Shown here one piece after another: positions 1 through 6,244 of a DNA stretch of 31,055 nt (within the stretch, counting starts at the first letter, position 1; the number at the start of each line of letters is the position of its first letter). The stretch comes from a virus. Under the pieces are notes generated by a model that was given only the letters and a program-made list of their open reading frames with translations, made no database searches and was not told the origin of the DNA. The translations under genes and the position numbers were made by a program. The DNA lies in the IMG/VR virus record IMGVR_UViG_3300020455_000063, positions 1 through 31,055 of that record, one strand, 5' to 3'.

Positions 1-48
1 TTTCTTATCCTGATTACAATAGTATTCACCTGGAGGACACTTCTTCAT
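1..48 (-). CDS. Start of a small Cys-containing ORF (partial, continues past the left edge)
   Basis: An ATG at 48 opens a frame that runs off the window, visible as MKKCPPGEYYCNQDKK. The C-P-P-G-x-Y-Y-C pattern resembles the N-terminus of very small Cys-motif proteins seen near terminase genes of marine T4-like phages, possibly a metal-binding or disulfide knuckle, but only 16 residues are visible. A late promoter ends 22 bases upstream, which supports a real gene. No strong Shine-Dalgarno precedes it. It could be a small gene before gp17; it does not look like a gp17 N-terminus. Confidence 0.55.
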   Translation of the reverse strand, partial: MKKCPPGEYYCNQDKK

Positions 49-70
49 TAAAAAATAGACTCTGTATGTT

Positions 71-78
71 TATTTATC
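71..78 (-). promoter_or_regulatory. Predicted T4-type late promoter at the end of the coiled-coil gene
   Basis: GATAAATA on the minus strand, overlapping the stop codon of the coiled-coil gene (GGA TAA ATA) and ending 22 bases before the ATG at 48. It fits the spacing at gp8, gp13 and gp15. Confidence 0.55.
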
Positions 79-1792
79 CTAACGCAATTGCCAAACCTAA
101 TGTTGCTTTCTTACCCAATTCAGTAAGAACATTCGTAGATCCTATTGTAATAGATTCATGTGCGGTTAATATACCACAAGTTGCAATACCTACAAAAGTA
201 GAAACTCCAGTAACCTTTAAATTTCTAGCAGTTGCTTCATCATATACTATATCACCACTAACATTTAAATCGCCACTTAAAGTAAGATCAACACCAGTAC
301 ATCCAGCAGCCAATTCATCTGCAGCACCACCAATTGCTGTGCTTGCAATACCTACCCATTTTTTAGTAGATGCCTCATATATCAACATCGTTCCATTAGT
401 AGTTGCTGATCCTACAACAACATCATCAAGGTCATATATTTTTCCAGCACCACCTCCACCAATGGAGTATAATTGTTGCTCAACTCTATTAACAAACAAT
501 CTATAGTTTGCTGCTAAGTCCTTTAATGTAGCAAACTTTTGTCCAGTTGGAGTAAGAGGATCATCACCCTGTTTTTCTTCTGGGTCAGGCATTATTGGTC
601 GATCATTTACGATCTCCATATCTTCTTTTAATATTTGCTGCTTACCTTTTATTTCTTCAACAATTTTATACAATTCAGCAATACTTGCAGATGTTTCTTT
701 TTCTAATTTAGAAACATCTTTTTTCATATCCCTTCTAAGTTCATGGATATGATCATCATAGTATTTTACTTTAGGAAGATTTGCAATTTCTTCTTTTAAT
801 CCACCCAAGTAATTTTCAAAAACTTTATTAGCTTCGTAATTTTTATCTTGTGTTTCTGTTATTTGTTTTTGGATATTTTGATTTAATTTATTATATTGAC
901 TAAGAATATTTTTCTTTAATTTCCTATCATCATCTTTATAACCATGATGAATATCCCAAATTTTAATAGCAGTTTCTTTTAATTCTTCATAAATTTTATC
1001 CTTCGTTTCTTTAAGATTATTTTGTGCTTTTTCAAACTCAACTTTATTTTCAAAATCTTTTAAATCAAAGTTTTCAGCAATCTCAGAAACTTCTTGATTT
1101 ATTCTATCTCTAATACCCTTTATATTATCACCAACTTTAACAAAGTCATCATCAATCACACTAAAGGTTTTTCCAATCCATGAAAAATCAGGAACTTCAT
1201 TTACCTCATTTACCCACTTAGGGAACTGAGGAATAGAATCCCTAACTTGTTCTATTTTTTCATCTAAAGAAACTATATCATTATCATAATACTTAACTTC
1301 TGGTAATGATTCTTTTAGAGAAACTAACTTACCTTCAAGTTGTTGTAATTGCTCATCATAATATTTTACCTCTGGAAGGTTTGCAATATGATGTTTTACA
1401 TTTTCAATCTGTTCATTAATGTCTTCTACTTCTTCATCATAATATTTTACCTCTGGAACTGCAGAAATATCTTCTTTAACTTGTTCAACATGTGTAGATA
1501 ATTGCTCAAGTTCTTTATCATAATATTTTATCTCTGGAATGTCAGGAATACTTTCCCGAACATCATTTACCATCCGAACTAATTCAGACCATTCAGGTGC
1601 TTTTACAATATCGGTGACTTCTAAAAATGCATTACCGTTTGCATCTTCAATAGTAATACTATCTTCTACTTCTTCTTCTACAAATTCTTCTACGGATGGG
1701 AGTTCTACCGTTTCTTCTTCTTTTAAAAATTGTTCGACTGATGGTAAATCACTTTCAGTGAAATCATCTAGTGACGGTAACTTATCCGACAT
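74..1792 (-). CDS. Coiled-coil fibre/whisker-like virion protein (572 aa)
   Basis: I recognise the type (structural proteins of marine T4-like phages between the terminase genes) but not a named function. The acidic N-terminus carries three LPS(L/V)(D/E)x-F repeats: LPSLDDF, LPSVEQF and LPSVEEF. Residues about 85-345 are long coiled coil, with five copies of (I/V/L)P(E/K)(V/I)KYYD; the first three are 27 residues apart, the fourth follows after 24, and the fifth lies near residue 336. The C-terminal third turns beta-rich: a GGGGAGKIYDLDDVVVG segment with TMLIYEASTKKWVGIAST, like the LDDV...YD...W motif of phage fibre proteins, then SGDLNVSGDIVYDEATARNL. No membrane or signal segment is seen. 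A trimeric fibre or collar whisker analogous to T4 fibritin is the best guess. T4 wac lies elsewhere (before gene 13) and I see no direct fibritin motif. Confidence 0.78.
   Translation of the reverse strand: MSDKLPSLDDFTESDLPSVEQFLKEEETVELPSVEEFVEEEVEDSITIEDANGNAFLEVTDIVKAPEWSELVRMVNDVRESIPDIPEIKYYDKELEQLSTHVEQVKEDISAVPEVKYYDEEVEDINEQIENVKHHIANLPEVKYYDEQLQQLEGKLVSLKESLPEVKYYDNDIVSLDEKIEQVRDSIPQFPKWVNEVNEVPDFSWIGKTFSVIDDDFVKVGDNIKGIRDRINQEVSEIAENFDLKDFENKVEFEKAQNNLKETKDKIYEELKETAIKIWDIHHGYKDDDRKLKKNILSQYNKLNQNIQKQITETQDKNYEANKVFENYLGGLKEEIANLPKVKYYDDHIHELRRDMKKDVSKLEKETSASIAELYKIVEEIKGKQQILKEDMEIVNDRPIMPDPEEKQGDDPLTPTGQKFATLKDLAANYRLFVNRVEQQLYSIGGGGAGKIYDLDDVVVGSATTNGTMLIYEASTKKWVGIASTAIGGAADELAAGCTGVDLTLSGDLNVSGDIVYDEATARNLKVTGVSTFVGIATCGILTAHESITIGSTNVLTELGKKATLGLAIALG
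750..1540 (-). repeat. Five PEVKYYD repeats in the coiled-coil protein
   Basis: Copies lie at about 1517-1540 (IPEIKYYD), 1437-1460 (VPEVKYYD), 1355-1380 (LPEVKYYD), 1285-1310 (LPEVKYYD) and 755-783 (LPKVKYYD). Each is followed by an acidic heptad-like helix (KELEQL, EEVEDI, EQLQQL, NDIVSL, DHIHEL). The Pro starts a new helix and the repeat marks joints between coiled-coil segments. Confidence 0.85.
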
Positions 1793-1836
1793 GGTATTAG
1801 TAATTGATATACTTTGGGATTCCTCTCCCCTTAAAT

Positions 1837-2265
1837 TTATTTATCTTCTTCCTTTACTCCATTTTTTAACAACTTAGCAAGTTCAGCTGTTGAACCTACA
1901 AACAATGCATTATTAACTGTATTTGGTCCTTTTTGTGGAGAATCTTCATTAACATCTTTAACTTTCTTCTGAAGATCCATTAACTTGTCAGTAGCATCTG
2001 AAACACTCTTAATCAACTGTCCTGCGACTTCATATGCCCTTGGCATCTCACTGTCCTGTGCAAGTTCAAGAATACCATTAATAGCTTCCTGACCCTTTTC
2101 TATGATGCTGTAGAGATTACCACGAGTATACTCATAATCTTTTTCAATATCATCTTTAGTTAACCTATCAGGTTTTTGTATTCCTACAGGTTCCTTAATT
2201 TCGGTTTGATCCACTTCAACTTCAGTTGGTGTAATATTGAAAGCATCATCTAAATTGTTTTTCAT
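1837..2265 (-). CDS. gp16: Terminase small subunit gp16
   Basis: A 142-residue homologue of T4 gp16 (164 residues), the ring-forming regulator that presents DNA to the large terminase gp17 during headful packaging. The match rests on the central helical segment (DYEYTRGNLYSIIEKGQEAI, then NGILELAQDSEMPRAYEVAG and QLIKSVSDATDKLMDLQKKV) and on its position after gp15. The N-terminal 35 residues are acidic and probably disordered. The C-terminus AELAKLLKNGVKEEDK is short. No catalytic residues are expected in this subunit. The ATG abuts the gp15 stop; ribosome binding relies on GGA only a few bases away, so coupling to gp15 is likely. The last codons and stop (GAT AAA TAA) form the late promoter of the next gene. 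gp17 is not the next gene here, because a coiled-coil protein intervenes. Confidence 0.87.
   Translation of the reverse strand: MKNNLDDAFNITPTEVEVDQTEIKEPVGIQKPDRLTKDDIEKDYEYTRGNLYSIIEKGQEAINGILELAQDSEMPRAYEVAGQLIKSVSDATDKLMDLQKKVKDVNEDSPQKGPNTVNNALFVGSTAELAKLLKNGVKEEDK
1838..1845 (-). promoter_or_regulatory. Predicted T4-type late promoter over the gp16 stop
   Basis: GATAAATA on the minus strand, made of the last Asp-Lys codons and the TAA of gp16. It ends 45 bases before the ATG of the coiled-coil gene, about twice the distance seen at the other late promoters. The leader contains GGGGAGAGGAATCCC, which can form a 4-bp GGGA/TCCC stem. Confidence 0.55.
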
Positions 2266-3282
2266 TTATCCATTCCAAGTAGAAGTTCCACTAAATCCAA
2301 AGTCATCTCCTTCCTCTACCAAAGCATTATCAGTAGAAGTAATGGATTTGACTGATGTACCATTTATATGAGCAAGTTTGGTTGTACCATCCTGACCCCT
2401 CTTAACAGTAATCTTATTACTATCAGCATCCTTAGATTTAACGTAAACTTCTTCCCCACCAATATCTAAGTAAACACTAGTAGATCCTGAAGATGCATCA
2501 ATATTAGTTACATCATTAACAGCAATAACAGTTTGAGTCTTAGTTATATCCTCTGCCAAGTTGGTAAGAACTGTTCCATCATAGTTCTGAATTGCTCTAG
2601 GAACAACAGAGTATGTAAGATTGCGTTGTGCGTTGGATGTATCTGTACCAGTAAGATAGTTGACTGTAGACTTGGTAATGATATCTTTGGAAGCATCTGC
2701 AACAGGACCAAAGAGGTATGTCTTAGCAGTAAATCTTAGAGTATACATAAGCACTCTTCTTGATTCAAAGTCTCCTTCATAATCATCCTGCATAGTAATA
2801 TTTTCAAGAACTATAGGAATATCTCTTTTCTCTTTTATAGAACCAACTAAATTTACTGTAAGGTTATAAGATGGTTGAAAATATGGTAATATCTGTTCTA
2901 TGATTTGTAATGCATCATCATTTAATTTACACATAACAGCAAGTTCAAATTGCATATTATAAGGAACTGGCATATAAACTTTCTTCTCATCAGGAGTATC
3001 TGAATCTGGATTCTGAACTACAATTTTTTGAGTAGTAGTAACTTTTCTAGAAGGATCATAAGTCAATCCAGTAAACTCAAAAGACATCCTTGGTAAAGAC
3101 AAAGATGTGGCTTTATTAAGATCAGGTGATTGAGTTAATCTTGCTAAAAACTTTTGAGTAGGTCCATAAGCAAGAGGAACCCTTAATGGTGAACCATCTT
3201 GTTTGATGGATATACTATTGAATAGAGTACCAAAACCAATAATGGTCCTCCTCAAAATTTCGTTATAAAAATATTCAAACAT
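2266..3282 (-). CDS. gp15: Tail completion / sheath-stabilising protein gp15
   Basis: A 338-residue homologue of T4 gp15 (272 residues), the tail terminator ring that caps the tube and sheath and joins the neck. Recognisable features are the N-terminus MFEYFYNEILRRTIIGFGTL, the VPLAYGPTQKFLARL segment, LPRMSFEFTGLTYDPSRK, the YMPVPYNMQFELAVMCKLND block and QIIEQILPYFQPSYNLTVN. After about residue 225 a C-terminal extension follows. It contains a module with IGGEEVYVKS, ITVKRGQDGTTKLAHINGT and SVKSI, close in pattern to segments of gp7 and the DUF4815 protein. The start ATG (3282) has AGGA at 8-base spacing. Its stop is followed directly by the gp16 ATG (TAA ATG), with no intergenic base. Confidence 0.9.
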   Translation of the reverse strand: MFEYFYNEILRRTIIGFGTLFNSISIKQDGSPLRVPLAYGPTQKFLARLTQSPDLNKATSLSLPRMSFEFTGLTYDPSRKVTTTQKIVVQNPDSDTPDEKKVYMPVPYNMQFELAVMCKLNDDALQIIEQILPYFQPSYNLTVNLVGSIKEKRDIPIVLENITMQDDYEGDFESRRVLMYTLRFTAKTYLFGPVADASKDIITKSTVNYLTGTDTSNAQRNLTYSVVPRAIQNYDGTVLTNLAEDITKTQTVIAVNDVTNIDASSGSTSVYLDIGGEEVYVKSKDADSNKITVKRGQDGTTKLAHINGTSVKSITSTDNALVEEGDDFGFSGTSTWNG

Positions 3283-3303
3283 TTTTACAGTCCTAGTATC
3301 TTA

Positions 3304-3311
3304 TATTTATG
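3304..3311 (-). promoter_or_regulatory. Predicted T4-type late promoter upstream of gp15
   Basis: CATAAATA on the minus strand, overlapping the gp14 stop codon (CCA TAA ATA) and ending 21 bases before the gp15 ATG. An AGGA ribosome-binding site sits between them, 8 bases before the start. Confidence 0.6.
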
Positions 3312-4749
3312 GAATTCCAAATGGGTTCTGCTCACTAAAGTCTAAAATATCATCTGCAGCAGATTCTATATTAACATTATCAGCATATCCATCCTCTGGA
3401 GGATCTTCACTAACGATCCTTAATGCATGAACAGCACCAGAAGTTCCTCCAGTTATATCTTCTCCAATACTAAACATTCCAGAAACATTTGCAACCTCTA
3501 GAACGTTTGTAGTAGCACTCCATGTTCTTACTCTTCCTGTTACACCTGTAATAGATCCAGTAACAACTTCATTAAACTTGAAGTTGCCACTATTATCAAG
3601 TGAAGGATCACCAATAGTAATTGTTGGACTAGATGTATATCCAGCACCAGCATTAGTAATATTGATGGCAGTAATGGTTCCAGCAGAACTTACGACTGCT
3701 TCAGCAGTTGCCCGTGTATTTGCTGCACCAACAGGTGCAGTAATAGTTACACTAGGTGCTGTAGTGTACCCAGAACCAGCATCAGTAAGTGTAACGATAC
3801 CAACTGCCCCATCACCTATAAAGACTGTTCCAGCAGCACCTGAACCCCCTCCACCAGTAATCTGGAGTGTAGGTGCAACAGTATACCCAGAGCCTGGATT
3901 TGTGATAACAACCTGTTGAACTGATTTGAGATTATCACTTATATTTAAGTTGCATACATTAATCCCACTAATCATCGTGGCAGTAAGAATACCTGTAACC
4001 TTACCAGCAGGAGCAGAACTCACTCCAATTGTTGGAATAGCACTATATCCACCACCTCTATTACTAATATTAATTAACCTAATAGATCCTTCAGTATTAA
4101 ATCCAACTTCAGCAGTAGCAGTTGCTCCAGTTCCTACAAGTGTAAGAGTCTGAGAATACCCAAGGAGTGTAGATGTACTTCCATCTTCTGCTATTCCATC
4201 AGAATCTTCTCCAGTTAGAATATCATCAATTTCATCTACACCAGTATCGATAACTTCATCTTCGTAACGGAAGAGTTCACACTTAAGAGTATATACATAT
4301 GTCTTCTGAAGTTGATAGAATGGTTTCTCATGTTCTACATACTTAATCTCAAATAAACGATCACCTAATGGAAAATAAACTAGATCACCCTCTTTAGGTC
4401 GGGTAGTTAACTTTACATTAGATTCGTTTTTAAGTAATGGTTGAATATATGTTTCCCATCTTTCTCTAGAAATAACAAGAGTCACTTCATTCGTCTGTTC
4501 AATACCAAACTTAGATAGTAATGTAGGATTATCTGCATAACCATCAAAGTTGTCAATATATGCTTCTAATGGATAAGAATCATTAAACTTTGATTTTACA
4601 ACTTCTCTTATTACCGTTTTTTCTTCCATATATTTTCTAGGAAGATAATGTATCTCGACACCATACATCCTCAACTGTTCGTTGATTAAATCCTGAACTA
4701 AATTCTGTTCAGATCTTGCACCTTGTTGAAAAAACGGATTAAGTGCCAT
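3307..4749 (-). CDS. gp14: Neck protein gp14 with inserted G-x-GY repeat region
   Basis: A homologue of T4 gp14 (256 residues), the partner of gp13 in the neck. The gp14 core is residues 1 to about 185: MALNPFFQQGARSEQNLVQD, then IHYLPRKY, the KFNDSYPLEAYIDN block, LLSKFGIE, EGDLVYFPLGDRLFEIKYVE and LKCELFRYEDE. The short C-terminus ILDFSEQNPFGIP also belongs to the core. Between them about 270 residues are inserted. They hold four G-x-GY modules (GGGYSAIPTIGV, GSGYTVAPTLQI, GSGYTTAPSVTI, GAGYTSSPTITI) and a module reading GRVRTWSATTNVLEVANVSG near residue 405. The same module types occur in gp7, gp8 and the DUF4815 protein, so they were probably spread by duplication or recombination. The gene overlaps gp13 by one base; an AGGA lies only 2 bases before its ATG. 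Its stop overlaps the gp15 promoter. Confidence 0.88.
   Translation of the reverse strand: MALNPFFQQGARSEQNLVQDLINEQLRMYGVEIHYLPRKYMEEKTVIREVVKSKFNDSYPLEAYIDNFDGYADNPTLLSKFGIEQTNEVTLVISRERWETYIQPLLKNESNVKLTTRPKEGDLVYFPLGDRLFEIKYVEHEKPFYQLQKTYVYTLKCELFRYEDEVIDTGVDEIDDILTGEDSDGIAEDGSTSTLLGYSQTLTLVGTGATATAEVGFNTEGSIRLINISNRGGGYSAIPTIGVSSAPAGKVTGILTATMISGINVCNLNISDNLKSVQQVVITNPGSGYTVAPTLQITGGGGSGAAGTVFIGDGAVGIVTLTDAGSGYTTAPSVTITAPVGAANTRATAEAVVSSAGTITAINITNAGAGYTSSPTITIGDPSLDNSGNFKFNEVVTGSITGVTGRVRTWSATTNVLEVANVSGMFSIGEDITGGTSGAVHALRIVSEDPPEDGYADNVNIESAADDILDFSEQNPFGIP
3595..4075 (-). repeat. Four tandem G-x-GY beta modules inside gp14
   Basis: The repeats are at residues about 228-245, 283-303, 319-340 and 362-382. 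Each follows the pattern N/D-(R/P/A)-G-(G/S/A)-GY-(S/T)-x-x-P-(T/S)-(I/L/V)-x-(I/V). The second also has a following Gly-rich GGGGSGA. On the plus strand each copy is marked by a tatayccas-like string (atatccacc, atacccagag, tacccagaac, atatccagca). Confidence 0.8.
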
Positions 4750-5600
4750 TATCCTATCATATCAAGTGGAGGAAGTTCATAAGTATTAGACATTTGTTCT
4801 CTGATGATTTCTAAATCTTTTTCTGCATCATCATAGATTTGTCTACCATTTAATTCTACCCCACCAGGCAATTTAACACCTTGGAACTTAAGTAAATTTT
4901 GACCCCACTGTCTTTTCATAAGAGCAGTAGCATATTTCTTCAAGAATGAATCATTCCATACTCTTCCATAATCATTAGGATTTAATTGACTGAAACAATC
5001 AATAACCAAGTAATCATTCTTAGAAACACTACCCCAATCAATATCAAGATATAATCTATCCATTCTTTTATTAAATCTTATTTGCTTCTCTGTTGTCAAT
5101 AAAAAATTGATATCTTCAAGATATGTTTTAGTCATGGCATAGGTCAACAATTCTGTTGCACCCCAATAATATATGTCATTTAAAAACATCTGATATTTAA
5201 CACTAAACATATTATTTGTCATAGTGTTAGTACCATCAAAATGATATATCTTTGTTACACCAATAACTGATGGTGGAATTTGTAAAAAGTTGCTATTTTC
5301 ATAATAAGTAAAAGTTACATCTGATCCAGCAATATCAGCAGTTGCTGTTGTAGTTGTTATTCCAGTTTGCTTTTTACCAGATTCCATCGAGGCTCTTCCC
5401 CGATCAATATCATCTTGAGTTATTTTATATTTAAGATATGTTTGTGCAACACCATCAAAATGCCTCTCCTGAAAGTATTGAACTGCATCATCTATCACAT
5501 CTTCTACCTGTTCATCAGCAATATTAATTTCCAGCACTGGAGCACCCAGTTGCCTTTTGCAATAGTTTACAAATTCTGTCCTATTTGATGGAGATGCCAT
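4749..5600 (-). CDS. gp13: Neck protein gp13
   Basis: A 283-residue homologue of T4 gp13 (309 residues), which forms the head-to-tail neck ring with gp14 after DNA packaging. The N-terminus MASPSNRTEFVNYCKRQLGA, followed by PVLEINIADEQVEDVIDDAV and QYFQERHFDG, is characteristic. So are the segment ending YWGATELLTYAMTKTYLED, the LDIDWG block, and the C-terminal motifs LMKRQWGQNLLKFQGVKLPG and GRQIYDDAEKDLE. The length is close to T4, with no added beta modules, unlike its neighbours. The start ATG at 5600 has an AGGGG 11 bases upstream and a late promoter over the preceding stop. The stop overlaps the gp14 start by one base (TAATG), which points to coupled translation of the two neck proteins in equal amounts. 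Confidence 0.9.
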   Translation of the reverse strand: MASPSNRTEFVNYCKRQLGAPVLEINIADEQVEDVIDDAVQYFQERHFDGVAQTYLKYKITQDDIDRGRASMESGKKQTGITTTTATADIAGSDVTFTYYENSNFLQIPPSVIGVTKIYHFDGTNTMTNNMFSVKYQMFLNDIYYWGATELLTYAMTKTYLEDINFLLTTEKQIRFNKRMDRLYLDIDWGSVSKNDYLVIDCFSQLNPNDYGRVWNDSFLKKYATALMKRQWGQNLLKFQGVKLPGGVELNGRQIYDDAEKDLEIIREQMSNTYELPPLDMIG

Positions 5601-5621
5601 GTATACAATTACCCCTGAATA

Positions 5622-5629
5622 TATTTATG
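5622..5629 (-). promoter_or_regulatory. Predicted T4-type late promoter upstream of gp13
   Basis: CATAAATA on the minus strand, matching the late consensus. It overlaps the stop codon of the 134-aa gene (CCA TAA ATA) and ends 21 bases before the gp13 ATG. Confidence 0.6.
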
Positions 5630-6029
5630 GTGCAGAAGCTATGCCAGTATAAACTAGAATATTTCCATTTACTATATTGTAGATTGATGCTCCAGAACTT
5701 ACTAAAACATTATACTCATATCTTCCTTCCGAAAGACTTGTGGTTGCAGTTGATCCCATAGAGATGTCAAATATACCACCACCAGCACTTGTAAATCCTA
5801 CACTAAAAGTTCCTGCTGCAACTGTTGTAGCAGCTACACCTGCACTTTTTTGCATCTGAGCAGATCCTGTCCAAACTGAAGTAGTAGTTAATCCTTGAAA
5901 ATCAAAAGCAACATCAGACGTATCAACTACAGTAAAAGTAGTTTTAAAATCTGTGCCAGTATAAATGGTTAGATTAGCAGCATATGGTACACCTGCAGAT
6001 GGGTCAAATGTTAAATTTTTACTTGCCAT
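5625..6029 (-). CDS. Predicted small beta-rich virion protein (134 aa)
   Basis: I do not recognise a named family with certainty. The sequence is polar, Thr/Ser/Gly-rich and lacks cysteine. It alternates hydrophobic and polar residues (for example YAANLTIYTGTDFKTTFTVV, then GIFDISMGSTATTSLSEGRY and YNIVNGNILVYTG), which fits an all-beta domain such as a baseplate or fibre adaptor. The (G)xFDISM...L..GRYEY(N)V pattern resembles small structural proteins that define what can be displayed or bound in other phages' baseplates, but this is inference. The ATG at 6029 overlaps the preceding gene by 11 bp and is preceded by AAAGGA at good spacing, the best ribosome-binding site in the window. Its stop carries the late promoter of gp13. 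Confidence 0.7.
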   Translation of the reverse strand: MASKNLTFDPSAGVPYAANLTIYTGTDFKTTFTVVDTSDVAFDFQGLTTTSVWTGSAQMQKSAGVAATTVAAGTFSVGFTSAGGGIFDISMGSTATTSLSEGRYEYNVLVSSGASIYNIVNGNILVYTGIASAP

Positions 6030-6243
6030 TGACCAGTTCCTTTAATAGAGATTTTATTTCACCAATCTCACCTTTTAAATTAGCAAGATCTTGTTCCATA
6101 GATTCCACTCTTTCATTTTTTAAATTTTTTGCATTTCTAGATGCAATATAATGTTGATAATCCAAAGAATTTATGTTAACAATTGTACCTGTATGAGGAT
6201 CCCTTGCGAGATCCTTATGTCCTTCAATATTGTAAGGTTCCAT
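6019..6243 (-). CDS. Small conserved-type protein with C-terminal coiled coil (74 aa)
   Basis: A small, charged protein of unknown function. It starts MEPYNIEGHKDLARD, followed by HTGTIVNINSLDYQHYIASR, and ends in a leucine/isoleucine heptad segment (MEQDLANLKGEIGEIKSLLK) predicted to be a coiled coil. Proteins of this form (GHK-L-RD...G-I-(I/V)-N, then a Q/H-Y segment and KSLLKEL) are familiar near baseplate genes of marine T4-like phages. I chose the ATG at 6243 because it follows the upstream TAA by one base (TAAAATG). A TTG three codons upstream would overlap the DUF4815 gene by 8 bp. Its 3' end overlaps the next start by 11 bp, indicating translational coupling. It may be a small virion or assembly-assisting protein; the sequence does not say which. 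Confidence 0.7.
   Translation of the reverse strand: MEPYNIEGHKDLARDPHTGTIVNINSLDYQHYIASRNAKNLKNERVESMEQDLANLKGEIGEIKSLLKELVNGK
6033..6044 (-). promoter_or_regulatory. Ribosome-binding site of the 134-aa gene
   Basis: The minus strand reads TAAAGGAACTGGTCA immediately before the ATG at 6029, with the AGGA core 8 bases upstream of the start. It lies inside the coding end of the upstream small gene, which supports coupled translation and decides the start codon. Confidence 0.6.
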
Positions 6244-6244
6244 T

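Noticed and set aside
66-506. Plus-strand ORF opposite the coiled-coil gene
   Set aside because: It lies wholly antisense to a clear structural gene, has low-complexity Pro/Ala/Val composition typical of the complement of Gly/Thr-rich coding sequence, and has no family match that I can recognise.
1815-1830. Intrinsic terminator between gp16 and the coiled-coil gene
   Set aside because: The possible stem has only four base pairs and no U-tract follows it on the minus strand.
2263-2270. GATAAATG at the gp15-gp16 junction as a late promoter
   Set aside because: It differs from the consensus in the last base and overlaps the gp16 start codon itself, so a transcript from it would lack the start. 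It is better explained by the stop/start junction.
3578-4153. Plus-strand ORFs opposite gp14
   Set aside because: They are the reverse of the G-x-GY repeat region of gp14. Their Pro/Val/Ala repeats mirror those modules, and no ribosome-binding site or promoter supports them.
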